Shown here: piece by piece, positions 51,920 through 61,076 of the stretch
How the letters are laid out: each line of letters starts with the position of its first letter
How positions within the stretch are numbered: the first letter of the stretch is position 1
From: Rhizomicrobium palustre
Lineage (GTDB): Bacteria; Pseudomonadota; Alphaproteobacteria; Micropepsales; Micropepsaceae
Assembly: GCF_011761565.1 (NCBI RefSeq)
Contig: NZ_JAASRM010000001.1
Coordinates: 3,906,139-3,970,138 of the forward strand
Length of the DNA: 64,000 nt
Reading direction: 5' to 3'
Notes under the pieces: generated by a model
What the model was told of the DNA's origin: nothing
The model's input: the letters and a program-made list of their open reading frames with translations, nothing else
The model's database searches: none
Position numbers and translations under genes: made by a program

Positions 51920-53155
51920 CTACAAGCTTACGTCTCTGTGGAAAATTCGGCTATACTCCTGCAATGCATAAGCATCCGTCATGCCAGCAATGTAGTCACG
52001 AATTACACCCGCAGTGACGGGCTCACCCGGACCGGTGCACACCCCAGACCAATCCGGGGGCAGAAGTCCTGGATTACCTAAAAATGCTGCAAATAATTCC
52101 CGTAGCACCGCGACTGCCTTTGCGCGCGTTGCGAGCACCTGCTCGTGCCGATACATGTGAACAAAAAGGAAACATTTTAACCCCTCAGCTTCGGCAGCCA
52201 TTTTCGGCGAAAACTTCGCGATTGGCCGCCCAGCCGCACGGATATCAGCAGCGCTCGCCGGACGAAGGTCATCAAGGCCCCGCTTGGTCTCATCAATCAG
52301 GTCATAAACCAGCGTTCCAATCAGGGCACTGACGAGTTCGCCGATAAAGCGGCTTGGTTCCAGATCTCCGTACCGATCTTGAATTGCCAAAGCACGAGGG
52401 CCAGCTAACGGAGCATCATAGAGTTGCTCAACGTTAAACAGCCCAGCCCTAAGCCCATCGTCGATATCGTGGGTGAGATAGGCGATATCATCTGCAAGCG
52501 CGGCAACTTGAGCCTCAAGCCCGGGCCACGTGTCGAGATCGAGCTTCCAGCGCGCATCGAAATTCGCAATAGGTTCGGGTATCTTCTTGGTGCGCCCCGG
52601 ACCAGAAAGCGGCCCGTTATGCTTGACCAGCCCCTCCAGGGTCTCCCAGGCCAAATTTAGCCCGTCAAAGGCCGCATAACGGTGCTCTAGCTTGGACACG
52701 ATCCGTAATGCATGAGCGTTATGATCAAACCCGCCGATCGCGGAGGTCTCTTCTGAAAGCGCGTCCTCCCCTGCGTGGCCAAATGGCGTGTGGCCAAGGT
52801 CGTGGGCAAGCGCAACAGCCTCTGCAAGATCTTCGTCTAGAGCGAAGACGCGTGCCACAGAACGTGCAATCTGCGCGACTTCGAGCGAGTGAGTCATGCG
52901 GGTGCGATAATAGTCGCCCTCATGCTCCACGAAGACCTGCGTCTTGTGCTTCAGTCGCCGGAAGGCGCTGGAATGCAAGATCCTATCCCGGTCACGTTGA
53001 TAGGCGGTACGTGTCGGGCTTTCCTTTTCCGGGAATAGCCTGCCCCGACTATCTTCCTGTCGGGTAGCATAGGGAGCCTTTGTAGGTTGAGGGCTATAAA
53101 GCTCGCCCAAAAGATGTCCGACTGGGCCAGGCTGGGTTGTATTCGCCATTCGCAT
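51920..53155 (-). CDS. dgt: Deoxyguanosinetriphosphate triphosphohydrolase-like protein
   Basis: HD-superfamily enzyme hydrolysing dGTP or other dNTPs to nucleoside and tripolyphosphate. Metal ligands are visible in T-H-S-L-E-V-A, A-H-D-L-G-H-T-P-F-G-H and a later Asp (L-A-D-D-I-A-Y). Length 411 aa suits the non-E. coli class. It is divergent from erpA with a 54-bp gap. An ATG two codons inside is an alternative start. Confidence 0.92.
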   Translation of the reverse strand: MRMANTTQPGPVGHLLGELYSPQPTKAPYATRQEDSRGRLFPEKESPTRTAYQRDRDRILHSSAFRRLKHKTQVFVEHEGDYYRTRMTHSLEVAQIARSVARVFALDEDLAEAVALAHDLGHTPFGHAGEDALSEETSAIGGFDHNAHALRIVSKLEHRYAAFDGLNLAWETLEGLVKHNGPLSGPGRTKKIPEPIANFDARWKLDLDTWPGLEAQVAALADDIAYLTHDIDDGLRAGLFNVEQLYDAPLAGPRALAIQDRYGDLEPSRFIGELVSALIGTLVYDLIDETKRGLDDLRPASAADIRAAGRPIAKFSPKMAAEAEGLKCFLFVHMYRHEQVLATRAKAVAVLRELFAAFLGNPGLLPPDWSGVCTGPGEPVTAGVIRDYIAGMTDAYALQEYSRIFHRDVSL

Positions 53156-53209
53156 TCTTACATTTGAATCGCTATATTATCGCATGTTGCTGTTGAACCT
53201 TGAAAGCCA

Positions 53210-53557
53210 ATGTCGACTGAATCTGCTATTTCTCGCCCCGTGACTGTGACCCCTCGCGCGGCAAAGCAATTTGCCAAGATCATCGCGGCGGAAGGCAAAC
53301 CCATGATGCTGCGCCTGTCTATATCAGGCGGGGGATGTTCGGGATTTCAATACAATTTCTCGTTGGACGACAAACAGCTCAGCGATGATCTTGTCATTGA
53401 GGAAGGTGGCATCAAGGTTTTGGTTGATTCAACTTCCATCAATTACGTGGAAGGATCAGAAATCGACTACGTTGACGATCTGATTGGTGCCGCCTTTAAG
53501 GTCAATAACCCAAATGCAACCGCCTCCTGTGGCTGTGGATCAAGCTTCTCCATCTAG
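53210..53557 (+). CDS. erpA: Iron-sulfur cluster insertion protein ErpA
   Basis: A-type Fe-S carrier delivering clusters to apoproteins. The three conserved Cys are in G-G-G-C-S-G-F-Q-Y and S-C-G-C-G-S-S-F near the C-terminus. Length (115 aa) is typical. Its partner position beside dgt is conserved in many alphaproteobacteria. Confidence 0.93.
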   Translation: MSTESAISRPVTVTPRAAKQFAKIIAAEGKPMMLRLSISGGGCSGFQYNFSLDDKQLSDDLVIEEGGIKVLVDSTSINYVEGSEIDYVDDLIGAAFKVNNPNATASCGCGSSFSI

Positions 53558-53604
53558 TCTTCATGAAATAGCGGTAAGTCACGACAACAACTCATCAGTG
53601 ATAA

Positions 53605-54201
53605 ATGTGGCGGGACCTGAGGGCCGCCATGCGCAACGCCGTCCCGCCGTATGAAAGATTCTACGCGTTAGGTATCGCGTTGGCTCTGCAGGTCGCGGCG
53701 GTGGTTCTCCTCATGCACTCACTGCCGCGACAGCAGATAGAAAGCACCGCCAAAAAGGATGGAACGCAAATCGTGTTCCTTCCTGTCCTTCCTCCGCCGG
53801 TCCTAAAGAAGCGCGATAGGCGCCCCCAAAAGGGAAGATATCAAGCCCCTCCATTTGTGAACCCTTACACCTTCGATCAACGAGCCTTCCGTGGACAGCT
53901 GGCAAACACGCTCACTTTAGCTCTCTCGGCGTGTGATATTGACCATCTTGAAATGGAAACAGATGAAATCAAATCTGCGTGTCAACGCATCGGCTCATTC
54001 ATCCACCATGACCCAGAGCATTTCGGGATGACTTCCGATGTAGCTGATCCCCGGCACTGGGCGACAGAACTCTTAAGGCGAGAATCTCCTGTCCTTATGC
54101 CCTGCATGTCTCCCAGCGGGGTGAAGGTCGATCTTATATGTGTCGGCCGACTGCTCTTCGAAGGGTATGATCCTGAAAAGCGTGCACGCTATAATAACTA
54201 G
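53605..54201 (+). CDS. Hypothetical membrane-anchored protein
   Basis: A 198-aa protein with one N-terminal helix (about residues 23-40), a Pro-rich basic stretch (P-P-P-V-L-K-K-R-D-R-R-P) and a soluble C-terminal part with four Cys. The layout recalls TonB-like or cell-envelope proteins, but no motif confirms it. ATG 53605 or 53629 could be the start. Confidence 0.6.
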   Translation: MWRDLRAAMRNAVPPYERFYALGIALALQVAAVVLLMHSLPRQQIESTAKKDGTQIVFLPVLPPPVLKKRDRRPQKGRYQAPPFVNPYTFDQRAFRGQLANTLTLALSACDIDHLEMETDEIKSACQRIGSFIHHDPEHFGMTSDVADPRHWATELLRRESPVLMPCMSPSGVKVDLICVGRLLFEGYDPEKRARYNN

Positions 54202-54281
54202 CACCTCAGATGAGAGCCTAATCAGCGCTTCGAATTCCTGGCGGCGTGTCTTACTGTGCCGCCGAATATGGAGACTCGTCG

Positions 54282-55064
54282 ATGAAATTTGCCACCTGGA
54301 ACGTGAATTCGGTTAAGGCCCGGATTGAAACCGTCACCAAGTGGCTGGCGGACTGCATGCCGGACGTGGTGGCATTGCAGGAAATCAAATGCACAGACGA
54401 TACCTTCCCGCGCGGGGTATTTGAGGATTTAGGCTACAACTGCGCCGTCCACGGGCAAAAGACCTATAACGGCGTAGCGTTGCTCTCCCGACGACCGCTG
54501 GAGGATGTCTCCCGAGGCCTAGCGGGTGGAGATGGGGACGAGCAGTCCCGATACATTGAAGCCGTTGTCCCCTGCGAGAGCGGCACAATGCGCGTCGCAT
54601 CCATATACCTGCCAAACGGCAACCCGCTCGGCTCCGAGAAGTTTTCCTACAAACTGGCTTGGATGGAACGCCTGCATGCGCGTGCGGGTGAAATCCTCAC
54701 TTACGAAGAACCCGCCATTCTGATGGGCGATTTCAACGTCATTCCCACCGATGAGGATTGTCACGATCCGGCGGTGTGGGCATCAGACGCACTGTTCCAG
54801 CCTCAATCCAAGCAGGCTTTTCGCAAGCTCGAGCATATGGGCTATCAAGATGCATTCAGGGCGTGTGATGCGCGGCCACACCGCTATACGTTTTGGGATT
54901 ACCAAGCCGGGTCCTGGCAGAAAGATCACGGCATCCGGATCGACTTTCAGCTTTTGTCACCTCAGGCCGCTGACCGCCTCAAGAGCTGCACTATCGACAA
55001 GCGTGTTCGCGGCTGGGACAAGCCATCGGATCACGTGCCCGTCATCACAGAGATAGATATTTAG
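54282..55064 (+). CDS. xthA: Exodeoxyribonuclease III
   Basis: AP endonuclease and 3'-exonuclease in base-excision repair. N-terminal F-A-T-W-N-V-N-S and Q-E-I-K-C (metal Glu) are followed by G-D-F-N-V and the catalytic S-D-H-V-P end. Length 260 aa is normal. The ATG at 54282 was chosen for the family start. It overlaps the stop of convergent pleD by 4 bp. Confidence 0.95.
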   Translation: MKFATWNVNSVKARIETVTKWLADCMPDVVALQEIKCTDDTFPRGVFEDLGYNCAVHGQKTYNGVALLSRRPLEDVSRGLAGGDGDEQSRYIEAVVPCESGTMRVASIYLPNGNPLGSEKFSYKLAWMERLHARAGEILTYEEPAILMGDFNVIPTDEDCHDPAVWASDALFQPQSKQAFRKLEHMGYQDAFRACDARPHRYTFWDYQAGSWQKDHGIRIDFQLLSPQAADRLKSCTIDKRVRGWDKPSDHVPVITEIDI

Positions 55065-56431
55065 GCGGCGTCGGCCACGACACGATTACGGCCCGTCCGC
55101 TTTGCGGAGTAAAGAGCCTGATCTGCGCGATGGAGCAATGCCTCGGCGGTATCATTCTTGCCGGCTGACTGCGCGATCCCGATGGAAATCGTAATCCCAA
55201 GCTTATGCGGATCACGGCTCACCATGACGGGTGTAGATTCCACCGTCTTGCGAAGGCGCTCTGCGATCGCATAGGCAAACGGTACGTCGGTATCTGGCAT
55301 AACGACGACGAACTCTTCGCCACCATACCGGCAAGCCAGATCGCAACCACGCACATTGGCCGATATACGCCGCGCGAACTCCTGCAGGACTTCGTCACCA
55401 ATATCGTGACCGTAGCTATCGTTGACCTTCTTGAAGTAGTCGATATCCATGATCAAAAAGGCCAACGGCTTGGCCGTGCGATGCGACTGCTCGATGAGAT
55501 TATCGAGGTGGCGTGCCATGTAACGCCGGTTATGCAATCCGGTTAGCTGGTCCGTGATGGCAGCTTCCAAGCTGAGTTGAACGTTATGGCGCAGGCGATC
55601 AGCATAGCGCTTCTTGCGCAATTGCGTGCGCACACGCGCCACCAGCTCATTCGTATCCACTGGGCGCGTGAGATAATCATTCACGCCCATTTCGAGAGCC
55701 TGGTTCAGCTTGCGCCGATCTCCATCGGATACAACAACGAGGATCGGGACATGCCGTCCCTCGGGCAGAGAGCGCAATTGTGAACAGAGGCGCAAACCAT
55801 CAAAGCCGCGCATACCAAGGCTGACGATGACGAGGTCAAAATCCCCACCCCGGACCCGAACAAGCGCCTCCTCAAAAGTATCAACACAGGCGACGTCATT
55901 TTCCTTGCGCAAGGCGGAGGAGAACCATGCCGCGGAGTCGGGACGGTCCTCAATCATCAAAATCCGGCCAGCCGAAATGGATTCACTGAAGGTCGTAGCT
56001 GGATCGACCAGCCCCATCCCCTGCCCCGTAGCTTCGCGCATCCGGAGCTCATCCGTCATCATCTTGAGCCGTACCAGCGAGCGCACGCGCGCAAACAGGG
56101 CCGCGTCATCGACTGGCTTCGTGAGAAAATCGTCCGCTCCTGCATCGAGGCCTGCCACGCGATCGGACGGCTGATCCAGCGCAGTGACCATGACCACGGG
56201 AATGTGGGCGGTTTTAGGATTGGCTTTAATCCGGCGACAGACTTCGAATCCGTCCATCCCTGGCATCATAACGTCCAAAAGGACGATATCGGGATCCGCC
56301 CCTTCGATCTTGTCCAGGCATTCCATTCCCGAAAACGCGGTGACGACTTCGAAATATTCGCTCGTCAGCTTGGCTTCGAGAAGTTTGACGTTGGACAGAA
56401 TATCATCGACGACAAGAACACGCGCCGTCAT
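55061..56431 (-). CDS. pleD: Response regulator / diguanylate cyclase PleD
   Basis: A 456-aa protein with two receiver domains and a GGDEF output domain that makes c-di-GMP. The first phosphoacceptor is in I-V-L-L-D-V-M-M-P-G-M-D-G; the active site is G-G-E-E-F, and the inhibitory site R-G-C-D lies five residues before it. In Caulobacter PleD drives the swarmer-to-stalked transition. It follows divK by 9 bp in a shared operon. Confidence 0.95.
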   Translation of the reverse strand: MTARVLVVDDILSNVKLLEAKLTSEYFEVVTAFSGMECLDKIEGADPDIVLLDVMMPGMDGFEVCRRIKANPKTAHIPVVMVTALDQPSDRVAGLDAGADDFLTKPVDDAALFARVRSLVRLKMMTDELRMREATGQGMGLVDPATTFSESISAGRILMIEDRPDSAAWFSSALRKENDVACVDTFEEALVRVRGGDFDLVIVSLGMRGFDGLRLCSQLRSLPEGRHVPILVVVSDGDRRKLNQALEMGVNDYLTRPVDTNELVARVRTQLRKKRYADRLRHNVQLSLEAAITDQLTGLHNRRYMARHLDNLIEQSHRTAKPLAFLIMDIDYFKKVNDSYGHDIGDEVLQEFARRISANVRGCDLACRYGGEEFVVVMPDTDVPFAYAIAERLRKTVESTPVMVSRDPHKLGITISIGIAQSAGKNDTAEALLHRADQALYSAKRTGRNRVVADAA

Positions 56432-56440
56432 GGCCGCTCC

Positions 56441-56815
56441 TTATCCAATGAAACGGCGGACGGTGTCCAAGAAACTCGTTACGGAAATCGGCTTAGATAT
56501 ATAGGCTTCACAGCCACCCTGCCGGATAACTTCTTCGTCACCCTTCATCGCGAAAGCCGTCACGGCGACGACCGGAATGGTTTTGAGAGTATCATCTTCC
56601 TTGAGCCATTTGGTGACTTCAAGGCCGGAGACTTCAGGAAGCTGGATGTCCATCAGGATGAGATCCGGACGGTGCTCGCGGGCGATGTCGAGCGCTTCCA
56701 TGCCATCCTTGGTCTGCAAGATATTGTAGCCGTGCGCGTCCAGCAGATCGTGGAATAGCTTCATGTTCAGCTCGTTGTCCTCTACGATGAGGACTGTCTT
56801 TGGATTTGCTTCCAT
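56441..56815 (-). CDS. divK: Single-domain response regulator DivK
   Basis: A 124-aa receiver protein controlling CtrA through CckA/DivL. Sequence is very close to Caulobacter Div[13 protein letters not shown], phosphoacceptor D56 in I-L-M-D-I-Q-L-P and the K in Y-I-S-K-P-I-S. The ATG at 56815 has GGAG 8 nt upstream; a GTG three codons earlier is possible. A candidate CtrA-like box lies about 100 bp upstream. Confidence 0.96.
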   Translation of the reverse strand: MEANPKTVLIVEDNELNMKLFHDLLDAHGYNILQTKDGMEALDIAREHRPDLILMDIQLPEVSGLEVTKWLKEDDTLKTIPVVAVTAFAMKGDEEVIRQGGCEAYISKPISVTSFLDTVRRFIG

Positions 56816-56918
56816 GATCGCCACTCCGGTCCGCCCCAGGGGCCGCCGCGCACCACCTCGTTGCGCGTAACTGCCCGACTCGAACGCTTTCGCTTTGCGT
56901 AGTATTAGTTGTCAAATA

Positions 56919-56933
56919 TTAACGCTCCCTTGA
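56919..56933 (-). promoter_or_regulatory. Candidate CtrA box upstream of divK
   Basis: TTAA-N7-TTGA at 56919-56933 has one mismatch to the CtrA consensus TTAA-N7-TTAA, about 104 bp upstream of the divK start. CtrA control of divK is known in Caulobacter. A single degenerate site is weak evidence. Confidence 0.35.
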
Positions 56934-57017
56934 CGTTGACCCTCCCGCCTCGGTTGTTCCCTCAAATGTCTCCATTTTCTTCGCGACGCACAGATTTTAC
57001 TGAGAGGAGAGCGGGAT

Positions 57018-57293
57018 ATGCTTCGTGACAACCGGAACGTCGAGCAGGCCGAAACCATCGCCTTGCAGGGCTTGGCTTACTTGGCCTCCGACCCCGAAAT
57101 ACTCGAGGTGTTCCTGCACAACTCAGGGTTAGGACTGGATGAGCTCAAGGCCAAAGCCGGAGAGCGCGACCTCCTCCGGGCCGTCATGGAGTTCATCCTG
57201 GCCAGTGACGAACACGTCACCACGCTCTGCCGGGACCTGGACCTCTCTCCGCGAGACTTACACCTTGCGAATCATACATTGGAAAAGCCGTGA
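57018..57293 (+). CDS. DUF3572 protein
   Basis: A 91-aa all-helical protein of the DUF3572 family, confined to alphaproteobacteria and of unknown role. Patterns A-x-x-I-A-L-Q-G-L-A-Y-L-A-S-D-P and L-R-D-L-D-L-S-P match. It lies divergent from divK. Its TGA overlaps the next GTG, so the two are coupled. Confidence 0.88.
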   Translation: MLRDNRNVEQAETIALQGLAYLASDPEILEVFLHNSGLGLDELKAKAGERDLLRAVMEFILASDEHVTTLCRDLDLSPRDLHLANHTLEKP

Positions 57294-57961
57294 AGACTGA
57301 TACGCCAAGATTTGACCTGACCTCGGCGCTTGCGACCGTGGTACCCGGCCGCCCCCTGGTCGTCACCGATGCGGACGGCGTGCTCCTGTGTTTCACCGGC
57401 GGGCTGGAACGTTTTCTCGATGAGCGCGGGCTTTACCTCGACCTGACCACCTACCGGATCGAAGGCGCCATCAAGCGGAAGGACGACAAATCCCAGATTC
57501 TGAATATCGAAACCATGGCGCTGATCGAAGAATATCGCGCCGATCTGGACTGTCTCGAAGCCGTTGAGGGCGCTGTGGAGGCTTTGCACGCACTCGCGCA
57601 GGTGGCCAACATCGTCGTCCTTTCCAATGTGAACCAGCGCCAAGCGGTGGCGCGCGTGCGCAATTTCAAGACGCTGGGTCTGGATTACCCGCTCATCGCC
57701 AATGATAGCGGCGCGGGATACCTGGCGGATAAAGGTTACGCGGTGAGAGCGTTAGCAGCCAAAGCCAAGGCGCCGACGTTTTTCATCGACGATATCCCCC
57801 ACAACCTCGCCTCGGTCGCCGCCGCCGCACCGGACGTCAAACTCATCCACATCGTGGAGAGCCCGTTTCTGCGCGACCTCTTAGGTCAGGACTTCCACGC
57901 CCACATCCATGCCGAAACCTGGCAGGAGGCACAGAGCTATATTCTCGGCTGTCTCAGATAG
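57290..57961 (+). CDS. HAD-like hydrolase family protein
   Basis: A 223-aa HAD-superfamily member. The first Asp motif is T-D-A-D-G-V-L-L-C-F, the second V-V-L-S-N-V-N, and the acidic motif F-F-I-D-D-I-P-H-N-L. Substrate unknown. Start is GTG at 57290, overlapping the DUF3572 stop (GTGA). Confidence 0.82.
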   Translation: MKTDTPRFDLTSALATVVPGRPLVVTDADGVLLCFTGGLERFLDERGLYLDLTTYRIEGAIKRKDDKSQILNIETMALIEEYRADLDCLEAVEGAVEALHALAQVANIVVLSNVNQRQAVARVRNFKTLGLDYPLIANDSGAGYLADKGYAVRALAAKAKAPTFFIDDIPHNLASVAAAAPDVKLIHIVESPFLRDLLGQDFHAHIHAETWQEAQSYILGCLR

Positions 57962-57975
57962 CCGAGCGCGCCCGC

Positions 57976-58185
57976 CTACCGCGTGCAGGAGAGCGCGTGA
58001 GCGATTACCGCCGCCACAATGATTGTCAGCGTGGCAGCACCGAAGAAGTGGCCGGATACCAAAAGCGCGGAGAGCCCAGCCCCGACGGCAAAAGCCACCG
58101 CCGACTCGACTTTGACATGCCAATGGAAGTGCGGGAGCGCAGGCAGAGACCGTTTGGTCGTCGTATGCAATGCGAGAAGTGCCAT
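57976..58185 (-). CDS. Small membrane protein
   Basis: A 69-aa protein with two hydrophobic helices (about 27-44 and 46-64) after a His-rich region (H-F-H-W-H). ATG 58185 has AAGGAGG about 8 nt upstream, a strong ribosome site that decides this start over one nine codons earlier. No family recognised. Confidence 0.6.
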   Translation of the reverse strand: MALLALHTTTKRSLPALPHFHWHVKVESAVAFAVGAGLSALLVSGHFFGAATLTIIVAAVIAHALSCTR

Positions 58186-58952
58186 GGATAGTTCCTCCTT
58201 GGACACACTCACATCCTACCACTTTCAACACCGGCTGTAAGCGCCGCTGACAGTTTTGACGCTCCTTTAAGGTGCGACTTGTTTGCGCAAAAGCTTAATT
58301 TTCCGCCCTAAAGTGCCAGCCCAAGCGCTTGTAACTGAACGCAGGTTCTTTTTGATGAGCGCAAAGCGGGCCTGGATCACAAGCCCGCTTCGGTGGGTGC
58401 CCCCTAAGAGCTACGGCGACCAGCGAGCGCCGCTATCACCCAGCGCTCAACAGACACCTTCGCCTTACCACAGACCGGTCCGCTTGGCTCGTTTGGCGTC
58501 TCATGCGCCCTCGCCTCGACTAAGGGCACGATCCTTGGTCCTTAGGACAAACAAAGACGACGGCTTTTGAGCAGAAGCGAAAACGTGCGCGAGCACGTAT
58601 CCTGGTCCTGTATCTGTCGCGTGCTCGCGTGTCACGGACCTCGCGAAGATCCGCCTCCCGCTGATGGGCTACACCTCTCCATGGTTCAAACAACGTGTGC
58701 TTGATGTGGGAAGCGAAGATACGACCTGCAAGGGTTCGGAACCGATTTAAGCTTTGAGACAGAGGACGGAAAGTATTGAGGGTGAGACTTAGCGAGCGAG
58801 GTTGGGTGTCCCATGCGCCTGACGTCAGGTTTTGCGCGGCGCCCCTAGTGACTTGAGAAACGAGATCATGGCCCTGTATAGGGCAATGGCGTGAAAACCC
58901 TTTGAAAACAGCGCCCCAAAGGCGATAACCTCCCCCCAACAGAGGATGTACA
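58186..58952. other. 767-bp interval without a recognised gene, hairpins present
   Basis: Open frames on both strands lack credible starts or domains. An 8-bp hairpin (AAGCGGGC/GCCCGCTT) lies at 58364-58390, and a longer imperfect hairpin at 58584-58636. I did not find a match to RNase P, tmRNA, 6S or SRP RNA consensus from memory, so this may be an unidentified structured RNA or plain spacer. Confidence 0.45.
58584..58636. other. Long imperfect hairpin, possible structured RNA
   Basis: CGCGAGCACG (58588-58597) and CGTGCTCGCG (58620-58629) pair perfectly; a further 4 bp (CGTG/CACG) extends the stem after a 3-nt bulge, for about 14 bp. The 5' arm can instead form ACGTGC-GCGA-GCACGT with a GNRA tetraloop (58583-58598). 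Two mutually exclusive stems are what one expects of a switching RNA, but the evidence is only local. Confidence 0.4.
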
Positions 58953-59420
58953 ATGACTGGTCGTATCGAAGCCCGCTTGAAAGATCTTGGTATCGAATTG
59001 CCGGTGCCGCCCGCGCCTGTGGCAAGCTATGTGGCAGCCGTAAAAAGCGGCAGCACGGTTTTCCTGTCGGGTCAGATCCCGGTGACGACCGAAGGCCTGA
59101 AGTATGTGGGCATCGTGGGCCAGGACCTGTCGGTCGAAGACGGCAGAGCCGCCGCCCGGCTGTGCGCCATCAACCTGATCGCCCAAATCAAAGCCGCCTG
59201 TGATGGTGATCTTGATCGGGTCAAGCGCTGCGTGAAGTTGGGGGTCTTCGTGAACGCCATTCCTGGTTTCGGGCAGCACCCTGAAGTTGCCAATGGCGCC
59301 TCAGACCTCATGGTCGAAGTCTTCGGTGATGCTGGCAAGCACACCCGTGCAGCAGTGGGCGCCGGTTCCCTGCCCCGCAATGTCGCGGTGGAAGTGGAAG
59401 CCGTATTTGAAGTCGCGTGA
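58953..59420 (+). CDS. RidA family protein
   Basis: A 155-aa YjgF/YER057c/UK114 family protein; RidA members hydrolyse reactive enamines or imines. The V-F-L-S-G-Q-I-P and R-N-V-A-V-E-V-E-A-V-F-E-V segments are typical; the latter holds the catalytic Arg region. Its stop overlaps the next gene's GTG. Confidence 0.9.
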   Translation: MTGRIEARLKDLGIELPVPPAPVASYVAAVKSGSTVFLSGQIPVTTEGLKYVGIVGQDLSVEDGRAAARLCAINLIAQIKAACDGDLDRVKRCVKLGVFVNAIPGFGQHPEVANGASDLMVEVFGDAGKHTRAAVGAGSLPRNVAVEVEAVFEVA

Positions 59421-60583
59421 CAGGCGACGCGCCGCTCCTTCGCCTGACCGGCCCGGCCAAGCTGATTGGCCGGCAGGCATGGAACGCTTGCGCGAACCCA
59501 TTGGGCATTGCCGATCCGCATCCTTTCACGCGCTATGAATTTTTTGAGGCGTTGGAAGAATCGCGTTCGGCAGTGCCGCGTCAGGGCTGGCAGCCACTGC
59601 ACCTGACGCTCGAGCACAATGGAAATATAGACGGAATATTACCTCTCTATTTGAAAGCTCATTCCCAGGGCGAATATGTGTTCGACCACGCCTGGGCGGA
59701 TGCCTTGGAGCGTGCAGGCGGGCGCTATTACCCGAAGCTGCAATCCGCCGTTCCCTTCACGCCAGTGACTGGACACCGACTACTTGTGGCGCAGACGGCG
59801 GACACCCATGCCACGCGTGCGGCACTCCTCAATGGTGGAGCCGCCGCGGTCGCTGAATCTGGCTGCTCTTCCCTGCATATTACCTTCCCGAAAGAAGACG
59901 AATGGCGAGCAGCTGAAACGCATGGCTATCTTCTGCGAACGGACCGCCAATTCCATTGGGAGAACAAAGGCTACGGCACGTTCGATCACTTCCTGGCCGA
60001 GCTTTCCTCCTCAAAGCGCAAAAACCTGCGAAAAGAACGCGCGGCGGTGCGGGACGCGGGCATCACCTTCGACTGGCTGACCGGCAGTGATATCACCGAA
60101 GCCCATTGGGACAAGTTTTTCGGATTCTATATGGATACGGGCAACCGAAAATGGGGGAAACCCTATCTCACCCGAGATTTCTTCAGCCGCATCGGCCAGA
60201 GCATGGCTGAGCAAATTTTGCTGATATTTGCTCGCCGCGGCCCAGAGGTGATCGCGGGCGCCCTGAATCTCTTCGGCGAAGGGGTCCTTTTCGGTCGCCA
60301 TTGGGGGGCGAGTGAATACGTACCCTTCCTGCATTTCGAGACCTGTTATTATCAGGCCATCGATTTTGCTATCGCACAGAAGCTTTCAAAAGTGGAGGCA
60401 GGCGCCCAAGGCGAACATAAGCTGCTGCGTGGCTATGCCCCTGTGGCGACCTACTCCGCACATTTCATCGCGCATGAGGGCCTGCGCCGCGCCGTGGCGA
60501 ACTATCTTGAGGCGGAACGGGAAGCCGTCGCAGACAACATTACGGAACTATCCGCCGCGGCGCCCTTCAAGAAGACGGACTGA
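59417..60583 (+). CDS. DUF482 (FemAB/GNAT-like) protein
   Basis: A 388-aa DUF482 protein related to peptidoglycan-modifying FemAB/BioF2-like GNAT enzymes. Family signatures include W-x-x-P-R-Q-G-W-Q-P-L-H-L, V-F-D-H-A-W-A-D-A, and K-V-E-A-G-A-Q-G-E-H-K. Start GTG 59417 overlaps the RidA stop (GTGA). Acceptor unknown. Confidence 0.88.
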   Translation: MTGDAPLLRLTGPAKLIGRQAWNACANPLGIADPHPFTRYEFFEALEESRSAVPRQGWQPLHLTLEHNGNIDGILPLYLKAHSQGEYVFDHAWADALERAGGRYYPKLQSAVPFTPVTGHRLLVAQTADTHATRAALLNGGAAAVAESGCSSLHITFPKEDEWRAAETHGYLLRTDRQFHWENKGYGTFDHFLAELSSSKRKNLRKERAAVRDAGITFDWLTGSDITEAHWDKFFGFYMDTGNRKWGKPYLTRDFFSRIGQSMAEQILLIFARRGPEVIAGALNLFGEGVLFGRHWGASEYVPFLHFETCYYQAIDFAIAQKLSKVEAGAQGEHKLLRGYAPVATYSAHFIAHEGLRRAVANYLEAEREAVADNITELSAAAPFKKTD

Positions 60584-60653
60584 AGCAGCACTTGCCTTAA
60601 GAGCTGACAGGCGGCAGTTTTACCAGGATTGATCTCTTTTTTGCGGAAAAGCC

Positions 60654-61076
60654 ATGCCCTACGATCGTACTAATATTTTCGCCAAGATTCTGCGCGGCGA
60701 TATTCCCTGCGTGAAGGTCTATGAAGACGATCACACCCTCGCCTTTATGGATGTGATGCCGCAAGCCGAGGGCCATACCTTGGTCGTTCCCAAAGAAGAC
60801 GCCGAGAATATTTTCGAGCTATCACCAGATAGCGCCGCGCATGTGATGCGTACGGCCCAGAAAGTCGCCAAAGCGGTAAAGACAGCGACGGGCGCTTCAG
60901 GCGTAATGCTGATGCAGCTCAACGGCAAAGCAGCTGGGCAAAGCGTTTTTCACATTCACATGCATGTGATCCCGCGCCAGCACGGGCTGGAATTGGGATT
61001 TCATGAACGCGATATGGTGAGCGCGGACGTCCTTGAGCCCATCGCCGCGAGAATTCGCGCGGCCCTCAGCAGCTAG
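60654..61076 (+). CDS. HIT family protein
   Basis: A 140-aa HINT-type nucleotide-binding hydrolase. The histidine triad is H-I-H-M-H-V-I-P, and the N-terminal I-F-A-K-I-L-R-G-D-I-P-C is typical. It overlaps the convergent photolyase gene by 4 bp. Confidence 0.93.
   Translation: MPYDRTNIFAKILRGDIPCVKVYEDDHTLAFMDVMPQAEGHTLVVPKEDAENIFELSPDSAAHVMRTAQKVAKAVKTATGASGVMLMQLNGKAAGQSVFHIHMHVIPRQHGLELGFHERDMVSADVLEPIAARIRAALSS

Noticed and set aside
58283-58939. Short frames on both strands in the 767-bp interval
   Set aside because: No ribosome sites at their starts and no recognisable protein features; unusual residue makeup.
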